Source: Fidelibacterota bacterium SCGC AAA160-B08
GTDB lineage: Bacteria; Fidelibacterota; Marinisomatia; Marinisomatales; Marinisomataceae
NCBI GenBank assembly: GCA_000402755.1
Contig: AQSD01000005.1
Span: forward strand, 1 to 64,000
Length of the DNA stretch: 64,000 nucleotides
Direction: 5' to 3'
The notes beneath the pieces were generated by a model. It searched no databases. It had not been told where the DNA came from and saw nothing but the letters and a program-made list of their open reading frames with translations. Below, piece by piece: positions 44,128 through 52,659 of the stretch. The position numbers and the translations under genes are program-made. Numbering within the stretch: position 1 is the first letter of the stretch; the number at the start of each line of letters is the position of its first letter.

Positions 44128-44241
44128 ATGGATAACAATACAATGACGGTTTTAAAGATTTTTGGACTAATTGGCTTAGCCTATTTCACTTTCTTTATGC
44201 TAGTGATGGTCCCTCACAAAACCTGGTATTTCTTCGGATAA
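44128..44241 (+). CDS. 37-residue membrane micro-protein
   Basis: A 37-codon ORF begins four bases after the DUF1295 stop and codes for one helix (ILK then IFGLIGLAYFTFFMLVMV) with a KTWYFFG end. No ribosome site is clear. Position on the same strand and helix content give modest support. Confidence 0.4.
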   Translation: MDNNTMTVLKIFGLIGLAYFTFFMLVMVPHKTWYFFG

Positions 44242-44252
44242 TATTATCCTCG

Positions 44253-44393
44253 ATGCTTAATCGTACTTTTTTTATCTGGCTTACCCTTGTTTGTATATGG
44301 AATTTTGGTTATGCACAAGCAACCCCCCTTCAAGATATTATAGTTGCTATTGTTTTAGCAGGATTATCTTACAAATTAAATCAAGCCAACTAA
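44253..44393 (+). CDS. 46-residue possible signal- or membrane-anchored micro-protein
   Basis: A 46-codon ORF encodes two hydrophobic stretches (FFIWLTLVCIWNFGYAQA, like a short signal ending AQA, and DIIVAIVLAGLSY). Its end overlaps the convergent YceI gene by 18 bases. No clear ribosome site. Weak support. Together with the 37-residue ORF it fills the 252-base gap from 44124 to 44375. Confidence 0.3.
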   Translation: MLNRTFFIWLTLVCIWNFGYAQATPLQDIIVAIVLAGLSYKLNQAN

Positions 44394-44906
44394 GAAAAAT
44401 TTAATAGCAATATCATCTTTCATTTTTATAGTCAGTAATGAAGGGCGTTTAATTTTGTAATCTGATAAGCTAATAGTAAAATCTGCATCTACTATAATTT
44501 TTTGATTATCTATATTCAAATTAACTGGAATCATCATCTCTTTTTTAATGCCATGGAAAAATAAGATTCCATTGATATAATATTGATTCTCTTTTTTTGT
44601 TATTGATGAAGAAGCAAAGCTCACTACAGGATAGAAATAATCCTCAATTACATCGAGCATGTTAGAATCGCGATTAGAATTCTTGCTATCAAAACTAAAT
44701 ACGGGTACATATAAGTCTACGCTTGATAAGATAGGGTCGTCTTTGTCAAATATAAACGAGCCTTTAATCTCTTTTGATATACCCGTCCAATTATGGGCAG
44801 GATGTCTTCCGTCATAAGAAATAAAACTTTCCTCCGTATCAATTGTAACTGGCACTCCTTGTGCAAATATAAATTGAAAAAATAGAATGGTTATTAGCTT
44901 TCTCAT
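44376..44906 (-). CDS. YceI-family exported protein
   Basis: This 176-residue protein has a signal (FIFAQ, cleavage near 16) and the YceI lipocalin-like beta-barrel: SFISYDGRHPAHNWTGISKE, VDLYVPVFSFDSKNSNRDSNM, FYPVVSFASS and FHGIKKEMMIPV. YceI folds bind long polyisoprenoids; they are often co-encoded with cytochrome b561-like proteins. The gene overlaps the upstream four-helix membrane gene by four bases. Confidence 0.88.
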   Translation of the reverse strand: MRKLITILFFQFIFAQGVPVTIDTEESFISYDGRHPAHNWTGISKEIKGSFIFDKDDPILSSVDLYVPVFSFDSKNSNRDSNMLDVIEDYFYPVVSFASSSITKKENQYYINGILFFHGIKKEMMIPVNLNIDNQKIIVDADFTISLSDYKIKRPSLLTIKMKDDIAIKFFLVGLI

Positions 44907-45547
44907 TTAAAAAAAGTAATCCCTAATGCATCAAGACTTAGCGCAAAAAATGCTACTGTCCCTGCTTTTAAATGAGCATCCATCAAATCATTATATTTTT
45001 TACCATCCGCTACTGCTGCTTTGGCTAAAAATGGTTGTGCCATCATTGCAGAAAAGTGAAGAATCGCCATTGTACGATGAAACTTGATTGATGAAAAATT
45101 CTTATCATACTTTCTAGCAGGTGGCGCAAAAATAGAGAGTGATGCTCCTGTCATATAGGTAGCATAAGTGAAATATCCCATTGCTTTATGACGATCATAA
45201 TGCTTATCCCAATAATCACTATCATCTCCATCATATAGTTTTTTTCCTACATCATATTGATAGGCTAATCCTGCTAAAGTTAGAATACCTATCCATTGAT
45301 GATGTTTTAACATTTGACGCCTAAGCTTCAATTCTTCTATTCTCGTATCAGGTCCAATATCTAATTTTCTAAAGACTCCTTCTTTTCCCCATATGATAGA
45401 TTTTACATAAGGCATATTATCTGGTAATCCAATTTCTGGTGGAGTAAATCTATTGTCATAGGCCTCTTGTGTGACAACAGATTGCGCTTTTATCGTCGAG
45501 GATAATAAAAAGATTGTTAATAATATAAGTTTTGTTCTAAACAGCAT
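44903..45547 (-). CDS. Four-helix His-rich membrane protein, cytochrome b561-like
   Basis: This 214-residue protein has a signal (ending near KAQS, residue 22), then a soluble part, then four helices. Several His residues lie in or next to helices: LKHHQWIGIL, DRHKAMGYFTYATYM, FHRTMAILHFSAMM and DAHLKAGT. A four-helix set with two pairs of His is typical of di-heme b-type cytochromes of the b561 kind, though the order is not proved. It is followed by YceI and is 27 bases from a divergent Rieske lipoprotein gene, a likely electron partner. Confidence 0.65.
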   Translation of the reverse strand: MLFRTKLILLTIFLLSSTIKAQSVVTQEAYDNRFTPPEIGLPDNMPYVKSIIWGKEGVFRKLDIGPDTRIEELKLRRQMLKHHQWIGILTLAGLAYQYDVGKKLYDGDDSDYWDKHYDRHKAMGYFTYATYMTGASLSIFAPPARKYDKNFSSIKFHRTMAILHFSAMMAQPFLAKAAVADGKKYNDLMDAHLKAGTVAFFALSLDALGITFFK

Positions 45548-45574
45548 ATTTTAGTAGTAAATTTTAACACTAAT

Positions 45575-46171
45575 ATGAATAAGACTAAGTTACCGAAAAA
45601 AATTGAATCATGTGGATGTGATTGCACTTCAGAACAACCTTCTGATCCTTCACGTCGTAATTTTATGAAACAAGCAACTACACTAACCATGATTGGAAGT
45701 ACAGCTTTTATCTTACAAGCTTGTGGTGGTGGTGGATCTCCAACGGGCCCTGAAGATAATGGTGGTGGTGATACTGGTGGTGGTGATACTGGTGGTGGTG
45801 ATAACACTGATACTGGTTACACTTATGATGCTACCACAGGAACAATCACGATTGATATAACTATGATGTATACTACTCTTCAAACTGCTGGAAATGGAAT
45901 TCAATTAAGTGGTAGCGATACATTTGATACTAGAGGAATTATTGTGCTTAGAACTAGCAATACGGGTGTCAAAGCTTTATCGCGAAGATGCACTCATGCA
46001 AACAATACTGTAAATATTAATAGTGCAGGAAATAATTTATTGTGTCCTAGCCATAATTCAATTTTTGATTTAAATGGAAATGCAGTCTCTGGACCAGCAA
46101 CCGGCGCATTAACAAGTTATACTTGTTCCTTAAATGCAGAAGGTACTATCATAACAATTACTAGCGCTTAA
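45575..46171 (+). CDS. Rieske [2Fe-2S] lipoprotein with Tat signal
   Basis: This 198-residue protein has SRRNFMKQAT at 26-35 (twin-arginine signal) with a lipobox LQAC (Cys50), a Gly/Asp/Thr-rich repeat linker (about 62-76), and a Rieske domain with CTH at 139-141 and CPSH at 157-160, the CXH...CXXH cluster motif. The N-terminus also has CGCDC at 13-17, unusual before a Tat signal. Not part of a bc1 operon, so it is a stand-alone Rieske cytoplasm-exported electron carrier, likely pairing with the divergent b-type-like gene. It ends one base before the plsC stop. Confidence 0.85.
   Translation: MNKTKLPKKIESCGCDCTSEQPSDPSRRNFMKQATTLTMIGSTAFILQACGGGGSPTGPEDNGGGDTGGGDTGGGDNTDTGYTYDATTGTITIDITMMYTTLQTAGNGIQLSGSDTFDTRGIIVLRTSNTGVKALSRRCTHANNTVNINSAGNNLLCPSHNSIFDLNGNAVSGPATGALTSYTCSLNAEGTIITITSA
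45761..45805 (+). repeat. Three tandem 15-base repeats coding the Rieske linker
   Basis: The unit GGTGGTGGTGATACT occurs at 45761-45775, exactly again at 45776-45790, and with its last bases changed at 45791-45805. It codes GGGDT repeats in the linker between lipid anchor and Rieske domain. Such a repeat can gain or lose units and change the reach of the domain. Confidence 0.8.
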
Positions 46172-46897
46172 TTACTTATCTTCTAAGTCTTTTAAGGCTT
46201 TTGTAATCACTTTTTCTAATTTTTTTGTCTGAGATGACAACTCTTTATTATATGCCTTTTCAGTAAGTTTCGATCTATCTTTTGGTTTTATCGCAGGAAG
46301 AATCTTAATAATAATACGATTAGGTCTCATAAAACGCTCTCCTCTAGGCCATGCTTTTTCTGTACCAATAATGGCTGCAGGAAGAATAGGAATATCTAAC
46401 CCCATTGAAAACTTTGCTGTCCCTTTTCTAAAGCGCTGCAACACCCCAGGTTCCCCTCTTGATCCCTCTGGAAACATAATAATATTGTTATTTAAAGCAA
46501 CAAATCCTTTTGACAAGGTAAAGGTATCTTCTAGATCAAGAGATTCTGGATTTTGTCTTCTACTTAATGGAATTAGATTAATAAAATTTTTAAAAAATTT
46601 TTGTCTAAAATCATTATCAAACCAATAATCTTTTGCTGCTAAGAATCCAAACCGTTCGTATCCTAATCGCGTTGAATATGCTAGTACAGCAATATCCATA
46701 TGACTGTTATGATTGCTTGCAAAAATAAATGAACTATCCTTAGGGATATTCTCCCTTCCAATCACTTTAACTGGAGTGTAAAATGTTAAAACTGTATTAG
46801 CGTATAAATCAAAAACAAATGATAAAATTTTGAATAGAATTGACTTAGGCTGTGCTAAATGACGATATCTTGGGTCTTCTAGGATAGAGTATTTCAT
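46172..46897 (-). CDS. 1-acyl-glycerol-3-phosphate acyltransferase family (PlsC)
   Basis: This 241-residue membrane-bound acyltransferase has the HX4D motif as His63-Asp68 (SNHNSHMD) and the second motif FPEGSRGEPG. It has an N-terminal anchor near residue 20-40. It makes phosphatidic acid or acylates a related lipid. It is followed after 10 bases upstream by an SDR gene on the same strand. Confidence 0.9.
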   Translation of the reverse strand: MKYSILEDPRYRHLAQPKSILFKILSFVFDLYANTVLTFYTPVKVIGRENIPKDSSFIFASNHNSHMDIAVLAYSTRLGYERFGFLAAKDYWFDNDFRQKFFKNFINLIPLSRRQNPESLDLEDTFTLSKGFVALNNNIIMFPEGSRGEPGVLQRFRKGTAKFSMGLDIPILPAAIIGTEKAWPRGERFMRPNRIIIKILPAIKPKDRSKLTEKAYNKELSSQTKKLEKVITKALKDLEDK

Positions 46898-46907
46898 ATA
46901 TAGTATC

Positions 46908-47699
46908 TTATGCGTTTATTCTTTTTGCTAAAAAGAAATATAGGCTAGGAAAAAATCTATTAACAAGGACTCCAAACCATGCAATATCATTCCATTTTGA
47001 AATAATAACTTGTCTTTTTTTCTGTTGAATAGCTTTTAGAATTATCTTTGCAGCTTTTTTAGAAGATAATCCGACAGGTTTGCTACTTTTATCTCCAAAA
47101 GGAACACCTTTAGAATCTAATTTGTTCACTCCAAAGTTTGTTTGAACTTTGCCAGGCGCAATAAGCGTAATTATTACATTATGCTTTTCTATTTCCAATC
47201 TGAGTGAGTCAAAAAATCCATGTAGTGCAAATTTTGCAGAGGAATATACTGTTCTTCCTCTTGATGTAATTAGTCCCGCTACGCTAGTATTGGTGGCAAT
47301 GTGACCGCCTCCATTATCTATCATATGTTTTAGCACTGACTTTGTAAAATAAACTACTGAGAAATAATCTAACTCCATCACTTCATGGAATACGCTTAGA
47401 TCTATATCTTCAAACAAGCTTTCTGACCCAATACCGGCATTATTAAATAATATATCAATCGCACCCTCGTTTTTAATAATAGTAGTTACAAATGAATCGA
47501 TTTCATCTAATCGAGATAGGTCAAAGGGGTATATAGCATATTGACTCTTATCATAGGATTCAAATGACGCTTCCATTTTTTCTTTATTTCTAGATACCAA
47601 TATCACTTTGGCGCCAGATGACAAGAATGCTTTGGCAGTTTCCTCTCCAATTCCAGAAGAAGCTCCTGTAACGATTACAGTTTTGTTTTTAAAGTGCAT
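46908..47699 (-). CDS. Short-chain dehydrogenase/reductase
   Basis: This protein has 263 residues, counted from the start MHFKNKTVIVTG. TGASSGIG is at 11-18, NNAGIG near 88, and the active-site TVYSSAKFALHG later. An upstream in-frame ATG (47759) would add 20 residues and overlap the 96-residue gene; I use 47699, which fits the family N-terminus and avoids overlap. Type resembles lipid-side SDRs. Substrate unknown; it lies next to PlsC. Confidence 0.88.
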   Translation of the reverse strand: MHFKNKTVIVTGASSGIGEETAKAFLSSGAKVILVSRNKEKMEASFESYDKSQYAIYPFDLSRLDEIDSFVTTIIKNEGAIDILFNNAGIGSESLFEDIDLSVFHEVMELDYFSVVYFTKSVLKHMIDNGGGHIATNTSVAGLITSRGRTVYSSAKFALHGFFDSLRLEIEKHNVIITLIAPGKVQTNFGVNKLDSKGVPFGDKSSKPVGLSSKKAAKIILKAIQQKKRQVIISKWNDIAWFGVLVNRFFPSLYFFLAKRINA

Positions 47700-47712
47700 A
47701 GTACGGAATATA

Positions 47713-48003
47713 CTATTTTTTGTCCTTTGTGTTAAGCCAGTAATAAAAAGGTAATGCAAACAATAAACTACCGAGTAAAGATAGTATGATTAACCAGTAC
47801 CATTTATACTTTCCAATAGGATGATGCTTAAAATAATATGCAAGCAATAACATGAGCATGAATGCCTCTATAAATAACGCCACTCCTATCGTATTAGATA
47901 GAAAGACAGCAAAATCAAACTCAAAAAACTGCCAGTACAGAAACAGGTTATTTACTACTAATAATCCTGTTGCTGCAAACAAAAATAGTATCTTCTTGCT
48001 CAT
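47713..48003 (-). CDS. 96-residue three-helix membrane protein
   Basis: Three helices (about 5-24, 31-57, 69-87) with a basic end. No family recognised. It lies 16 bases downstream of the CPBP gene stop and 13 bases ahead of the short-chain dehydrogenase start on the same strand. Helix loop YFKHHPIGKYKWYW is notable but unexplained. Function unknown. Confidence 0.65.
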   Translation of the reverse strand: MSKKILFLFAATGLLVVNNLFLYWQFFEFDFAVFLSNTIGVALFIEAFMLMLLLAYYFKHHPIGKYKWYWLIILSLLGSLLFALPFYYWLNTKDKK

Positions 48004-48019
48004 AGTATATCAACTTAAA

Positions 48020-51000
48020 CTATTGTTTACTATCAAAGAAGAACTTTGTTAGTTGTACCCACACCACTAGTCCTATTGCAAAGGATACCACTAATAATAT
48101 TGCTTCATTAGGATAAGAATTAAATGCACCAAATTCATTGTCTGAAAAGGTGTTAATAATTCTTCCAAATAATACCATGAATGGTATTAACATATAGTTA
48201 TTCTTGATAATAAACTTATAAACCATAAAGAGTACAATAGAGTATAGTGTTATCAATAATAACGATAACCCAATATTATACTGCATTCCAATTTCTCCGC
48301 CATACACAAACATAACTAACAAGATTCCATAAAGAGTAGATTTGATAGTATTGGCGTATCCATCTGTCCATTCAAACAAGATTTTAGCAAAGAATAAGGT
48401 GAATGCTACGGATACAAACCCTCCATAGATATTAAATGTATCTAATATTGGATAGTATGATCCTCCAAGAGTGATTCTTGGAAAATTAGGGTTTAAATCT
48501 AATTGAAATGTCCCTATAAGCATTGCAGATATTGCTCCTAATAACGCTGCAACCAATCCACCGACTATAGAATCAGAAAGTGAAGTGCGATTGAACGTAT
48601 CTTTTAGTATTCTACCTAAGCTCCCAAAAAACAGTACCTGAATTAATGACACAACTAGAAGTCCTATCATGCTAGATATATACATCGTAGTCATTAGATT
48701 GGCAATTGGTTGATCTGTAGGCATTGTCATAAGGAACGAAGAATCGTTAAAGAAATTAATTAATGCACTAATAAAAATAACTGCTCCAAAGAATAATCCT
48801 TTTCTAAGATTTATCTTTCTATCCAACAACATTTTAAACGAGCGTATAAGCAATAGTCCGCCAATAAATAGGCCTCCAGGAATAGTAAATAACATTGCAA
48901 GCATTCCTGAAAATCCTTCCCTGTCACGCTTCATTCTTTCCCAATCTTCGGGAATGTATACAGATTGTGAAAATCCAGCAAGTTGGTCACCTGATATCGT
49001 AACAATACTTTGAAACTGAGATCCTTCATAGCTTATTTCTCTATCTTCTTTATATGTAAATATCCAATCTAGTCGTTCTGGTTTTTGAGATTCAACCGCA
49101 CTAACTAAACTCACCATACTCGTACTAAGATTAAAATGATCTCTCAATGCTTGGTCTGCTATAATCTTTGCATCTGACTGAGTTAAAGACGCTCCTACTT
49201 CACTTTCAGGAAATTTATTATAAAAACGGATAGGATTACCTTCAAAGTCTACAGAAACTACTACCTCTCTTACTCGCGTTTCTACGTCTCCATCAAATTT
49301 AGCAAATCGAACCTTCCATCTTGGAGCTAACACATAAGAGCCTAATAAATCACTAAAGGCATCAGATCCTAATTCTTCCCATATAAACCCGGAAGCAGGA
49401 TAACCCGTAACAACCATTGCGTTTCCTTCATATCCTTCGGGTAAAGTAATATTCTGAGTGACAAGAAAATCTTCTGCAATACCAATTGCCTGTTCACGAT
49501 TTATGGTTGGCGAATCCAAAGAAACATCTGATCTGCTAAACTTAAATGATGCCATGGCTACAACAATAAAGAGGATCGAACCTAATAAGATTTTCTTATT
49601 TAATGGTGACCCATCTCGTATGATAGCTTTTGACTTTTCTTTGACTGCGGGTATTTCAGGTGGGGTTGGTTCAAACCCTTTGTTAAGCGATGAATCATCT
49701 ATTTCAGACCATCTATTTGCTTTCATTCTAAAATACAAAATCACAAGCAATGGAATAGCTGCACAAAGGACAGTCATAAACTTATCAACGACATAGCCAC
49801 TTGAATACCATATAGGTAGTGAAAATAATAAAACATCATATAGGTAGTGTGTAATCGCGCCGAATATCACGCCTAACTTTAAGTATAGCATTCCATATAC
49901 AATAATAGATGGTAGGAATAACTCTACTACCCTAGCATAAGAAGGCTGTGCTGGATAATTAGCATGCCCTGCTCCAAAAATTAACGCCTGGAGTATCATC
50001 GCAATGACCAGTCCAGTAAAACGCATATTATATCTTTGTCCAATCAATACTCCTGCTCCGATTGGTACGGCACGAAAGAGCATTTCTTCCCAAAATCCTG
50101 CTTGCAATGAAATAGCAATTCCTGTATACCACGGGAATACAGATGCAAGATAATTTGGGTCAGCCATACTACTTGCTGGAGACCAAAATCCAAAATATTT
50201 TTCCATAAGAATATAAAATGCACCAACAATAGCTAGCTTAATTGGGACAATTAAATATGCAAAAATAGTATCGTTGAGTACGCGCTTTGAATTAGCAACA
50301 TTCATTGTCCATGTTTTCCATAATTGAATATGTTCTGGGAATGCCTTTCTTGTCAATGACTCTGCAATTACAAAAGTTGCACCAAAAAGTAAGAAATTAA
50401 TTACTCCCATGGCGAGCATAGACATTAAGCCCTCTAGCATAAACTGTGACTTGCTAGTAGCGGTGTCATAAGCCATCCACATCGTTGGATAAAAATTTAA
50501 TTGCGCTAATGTGCTGGTTATCGCAATAAACCCTGCAGCTAATAATGATGACTTCCATCTTAACCAGCCGGTACGGTAAAAAATAACTATCGATCCTACA
50601 CCTATTATTAACATATAAATACCTAAGAATGCAAAGTTTGCAAACATGGCAATGGTGTCATTATCTGATCTTATATTAGCAAATTCACGATCGAATGATT
50701 CTGGAATGAAAGCGCTAGGTAGTACAGAGCTTACCATTGATCCTGACACATCAATATCTAATCTATATTTTGCCTCTCCAATATCTTGGAGTTTATGTTC
50801 AAATAGAAAAGCGTGATCTATCCTACCATTTGGCATTTCTTCAAAAGAAGATTCTATTAACGAATAGTCTGCAAAATTTCCAGACCAATGATCGTTAATT
50901 TTTAGGGCTACTAAGCTGAGGGCGTCTTCTTCTGATAAACTATCCGCATCATGATCTTCTGGAATTTTAACACGATATCCATTGGAAGATCCATCAGGCT

Positions 51001-51355
51001 TGAACATAAAACTTGCTTCAGCTATCTGACCTTCTTTAAAGGTTCTTACAATCCAGTTGTATGGTGAAAAAACATCGCTATCAATAATCGATTGAAATTT
51101 TTCTCGACCACCCTGTTTTAATTCTACATAATCACGCAAGCTGGAACTGAAACCATATGCTGCGGCTTGATCAAGATTATCACCTAGTATTTCAAAATCT
51201 TCGGTAGCTGCTTTTCCCTCTTGTAAAGCTAGCTCTCTATCCATTGAGACGTTCACATTTAAGCCTCCAAGAAAATCATTCCAGTAATAGGCGAGACCTA
51301 GAGTGCTGGCAATAGCAAAAATACATGTGATAGATAAAATTTTATTAGTAGTCAT
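48020..51355 (-). CDS. Giant CPBP-type membrane protease made of two similar halves
   Basis: This 1111-residue protein has two matching halves. The first: signal/anchor (about 5-22), exported domain (35-235), then helices from about 240 and a CPBP (CAAX-protease-like) core with EEMLFR at 423-428, FGAGH at 460-464 and HYLYD at 503-507, the motifs that hold the zinc or catalytic residues. The second: helix near 590, exported domain (615-810), then about eight helices without the EExxxR or H motifs. IPES at 217-220 and IPED at 801-804, both followed by (F/W)-(D/E)-R, mark the same point in each. Likely a membrane protease with a pseudo-protease half. No operon partner is certain. Confidence 0.8.
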   Translation of the reverse strand: MTTNKILSITCIFAIASTLGLAYYWNDFLGGLNVNVSMDRELALQEGKAATEDFEILGDNLDQAAAYGFSSSLRDYVELKQGGREKFQSIIDSDVFSPYNWIVRTFKEGQIAEASFMFKPDGSSNGYRVKIPEDHDADSLSEEDALSLVALKINDHWSGNFADYSLIESSFEEMPNGRIDHAFLFEHKLQDIGEAKYRLDIDVSGSMVSSVLPSAFIPESFDREFANIRSDNDTIAMFANFAFLGIYMLIIGVGSIVIFYRTGWLRWKSSLLAAGFIAITSTLAQLNFYPTMWMAYDTATSKSQFMLEGLMSMLAMGVINFLLFGATFVIAESLTRKAFPEHIQLWKTWTMNVANSKRVLNDTIFAYLIVPIKLAIVGAFYILMEKYFGFWSPASSMADPNYLASVFPWYTGIAISLQAGFWEEMLFRAVPIGAGVLIGQRYNMRFTGLVIAMILQALIFGAGHANYPAQPSYARVVELFLPSIIVYGMLYLKLGVIFGAITHYLYDVLLFSLPIWYSSGYVVDKFMTVLCAAIPLLVILYFRMKANRWSEIDDSSLNKGFEPTPPEIPAVKEKSKAIIRDGSPLNKKILLGSILFIVVAMASFKFSRSDVSLDSPTINREQAIGIAEDFLVTQNITLPEGYEGNAMVVTGYPASGFIWEELGSDAFSDLLGSYVLAPRWKVRFAKFDGDVETRVREVVVSVDFEGNPIRFYNKFPESEVGASLTQSDAKIIADQALRDHFNLSTSMVSLVSAVESQKPERLDWIFTYKEDREISYEGSQFQSIVTISGDQLAGFSQSVYIPEDWERMKRDREGFSGMLAMLFTIPGGLFIGGLLLIRSFKMLLDRKINLRKGLFFGAVIFISALINFFNDSSFLMTMPTDQPIANLMTTMYISSMIGLLVVSLIQVLFFGSLGRILKDTFNRTSLSDSIVGGLVAALLGAISAMLIGTFQLDLNPNFPRITLGGSYYPILDTFNIYGGFVSVAFTLFFAKILFEWTDGYANTIKSTLYGILLVMFVYGGEIGMQYNIGLSLLLITLYSIVLFMVYKFIIKNNYMLIPFMVLFGRIINTFSDNEFGAFNSYPNEAILLVVSFAIGLVVWVQLTKFFFDSKQ

Positions 51356-51385
51356 TTTTTCCCCATTTTATTTTTTTTGTAGATG

Positions 51386-51401
51386 GTAAAGTACGCTTTA
51401 C
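51386..51401. promoter_or_regulatory. Palindrome GTAAAG-TACG-CTTTAC, possible operator
   Basis: A perfect 6-base inverted repeat with four-base spacer, 16 bases in all, lies in the 160-base gap between the divergent CPBP protease and acyl-CoA dehydrogenase genes. Its place suits a repressor site for one or both. No T-run follows, so it is not a terminator. The gap otherwise shows only AT-rich sequence and a GAGGGG ribosome site before the dehydrogenase. Confidence 0.35.
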
Positions 51402-51515
51402 ATATTTCAAAGTCAATTACCCTAAACACTTCTATTTATAAATCTAAAAATTTCTAAAGGTATAATTATCAAAAAATATGTAAAATACACTACTAAATAA
51501 GAGGGGTAATTAATT

Positions 51516-52658
51516 ATGAAAAAAAAAAATTTAACAGAAGAACAAATGATATTCCAGGATGCGGTGCGCACCTTTATGGATCGTGAATGCAAACCAAATA
51601 ATGCACAATGGGAAAAAGATGGAATGGTTTCACGCGAAGTCTGGCTGAAAGCTGGAGCAAATAATTTTTTTGGAATCGATGTTCCTGAAGAGTATGGCGG
51701 AATGGGAATCGATGACTTCCGATACAATACAATTTTAATTGAAGAAAGTGTTAGAGCGGAGAATCCTGGCTTTGGACACTCAGTACAAAATGATTTAGTG
51801 GTTCCTTACCTTATAAGACATTGCAATGAAGAACAAAAAAAACGTTGGCTTCCAAAAATCTGTAGTGGGGAGACAATTGGTGCATTAGCTATGACAGAAC
51901 CAAGCGGAGGTAGTGATTTAGCTGCTATCAAAACTACCGCAAAAGATATGGGCGATCATTATCTTGTCAATGGAAGCAAAACATTCATAACAAATGGACT
52001 ATTAAGTGACTTAGTTATTGTTGCATGTAAGACAGATTCAAAGCATGGTGCACATGGTATTAGTTTAATTATTCTAGAACGTGGCATGAAAGGATTTGAA
52101 CGTGGAAAGAAACTACATAAGATGGGCCAAATAGCACAAGATACTGCTGAGATGTTCTTTAAGGATGTGAAAGTTCCTAAGGAAAATCTATTAGGCGAAG
52201 AAGGCAAAGGATTTTACTATATGATGGAAAGTCTTCCAAAAGAACGACTATCTATTGCAGCCGGATCAATTGCAGTTATAGAATTTGTACTTGAATTGAC
52301 TATTAAATATTGTCATGAACGTAAAGCATTTGGACAAAAAATTGGTAGCTTTCAAAACTCAAAATTTAAATTAGCTGAAATGGCAACGGAGGCAGAAATT
52401 GCGCGTACATTTTATGATCAATGTGTCTTCGAATTAAATGATAAGAAACTTACTCCAGAAAAAGCCGCAATGGCGAAATGGTGGATAACAGAATTAGAGC
52501 TGAAGGTTGTGGACCAATGTTTACAGCTACATGGTGGATATGGATATATTTTAGAGTATCCTATCGCTAAAGCTTATGTGAATTCACGTGTACAAACAAT
52601 TTATGGTGGTACCACTGAGATCATGAAAGAGATCATTGGGAAATCGTTAGGATTTTAA
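51516..52658 (+). CDS. Acyl-CoA dehydrogenase (long-chain type layout)
   Basis: This 380-residue FAD enzyme makes enoyl-CoA from acyl-CoA. Signature ALAMTEPSGGSDLAAIKT and the C-terminal IYGGTTEIMKEIIG are present. The latter has Gly where the short- and medium-chain enzymes have the catalytic Glu (YEGT); this is the layout of long-chain and isovaleryl-type enzymes, where the base is placed earlier, in the helix after RKAFGQKI. A GAGGGG site precedes the ATG. It starts a set with a reductase and a DUF1295 gene. Confidence 0.92.
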   Translation: MKKKNLTEEQMIFQDAVRTFMDRECKPNNAQWEKDGMVSREVWLKAGANNFFGIDVPEEYGGMGIDDFRYNTILIEESVRAENPGFGHSVQNDLVVPYLIRHCNEEQKKRWLPKICSGETIGALAMTEPSGGSDLAAIKTTAKDMGDHYLVNGSKTFITNGLLSDLVIVACKTDSKHGAHGISLIILERGMKGFERGKKLHKMGQIAQDTAEMFFKDVKVPKENLLGEEGKGFYYMMESLPKERLSIAAGSIAVIEFVLELTIKYCHERKAFGQKIGSFQNSKFKLAEMATEAEIARTFYDQCVFELNDKKLTPEKAAMAKWWITELELKVVDQCLQLHGGYGYILEYPIAKAYVNSRVQTIYGGTTEIMKEIIGKSLGF

Positions 52659-52659
52659 T

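Noticed and set aside
47700..47759. Longer N-terminus for the short-chain dehydrogenase
   Set aside because: It would overlap the neighbouring gene by 47 bases, and the Rossmann start fits MHFKNKTVIVTG.
49458..49796. 112-codon open frame on the plus strand
   Set aside because: It lies within the CPBP protease gene and its product has no recognisable features.
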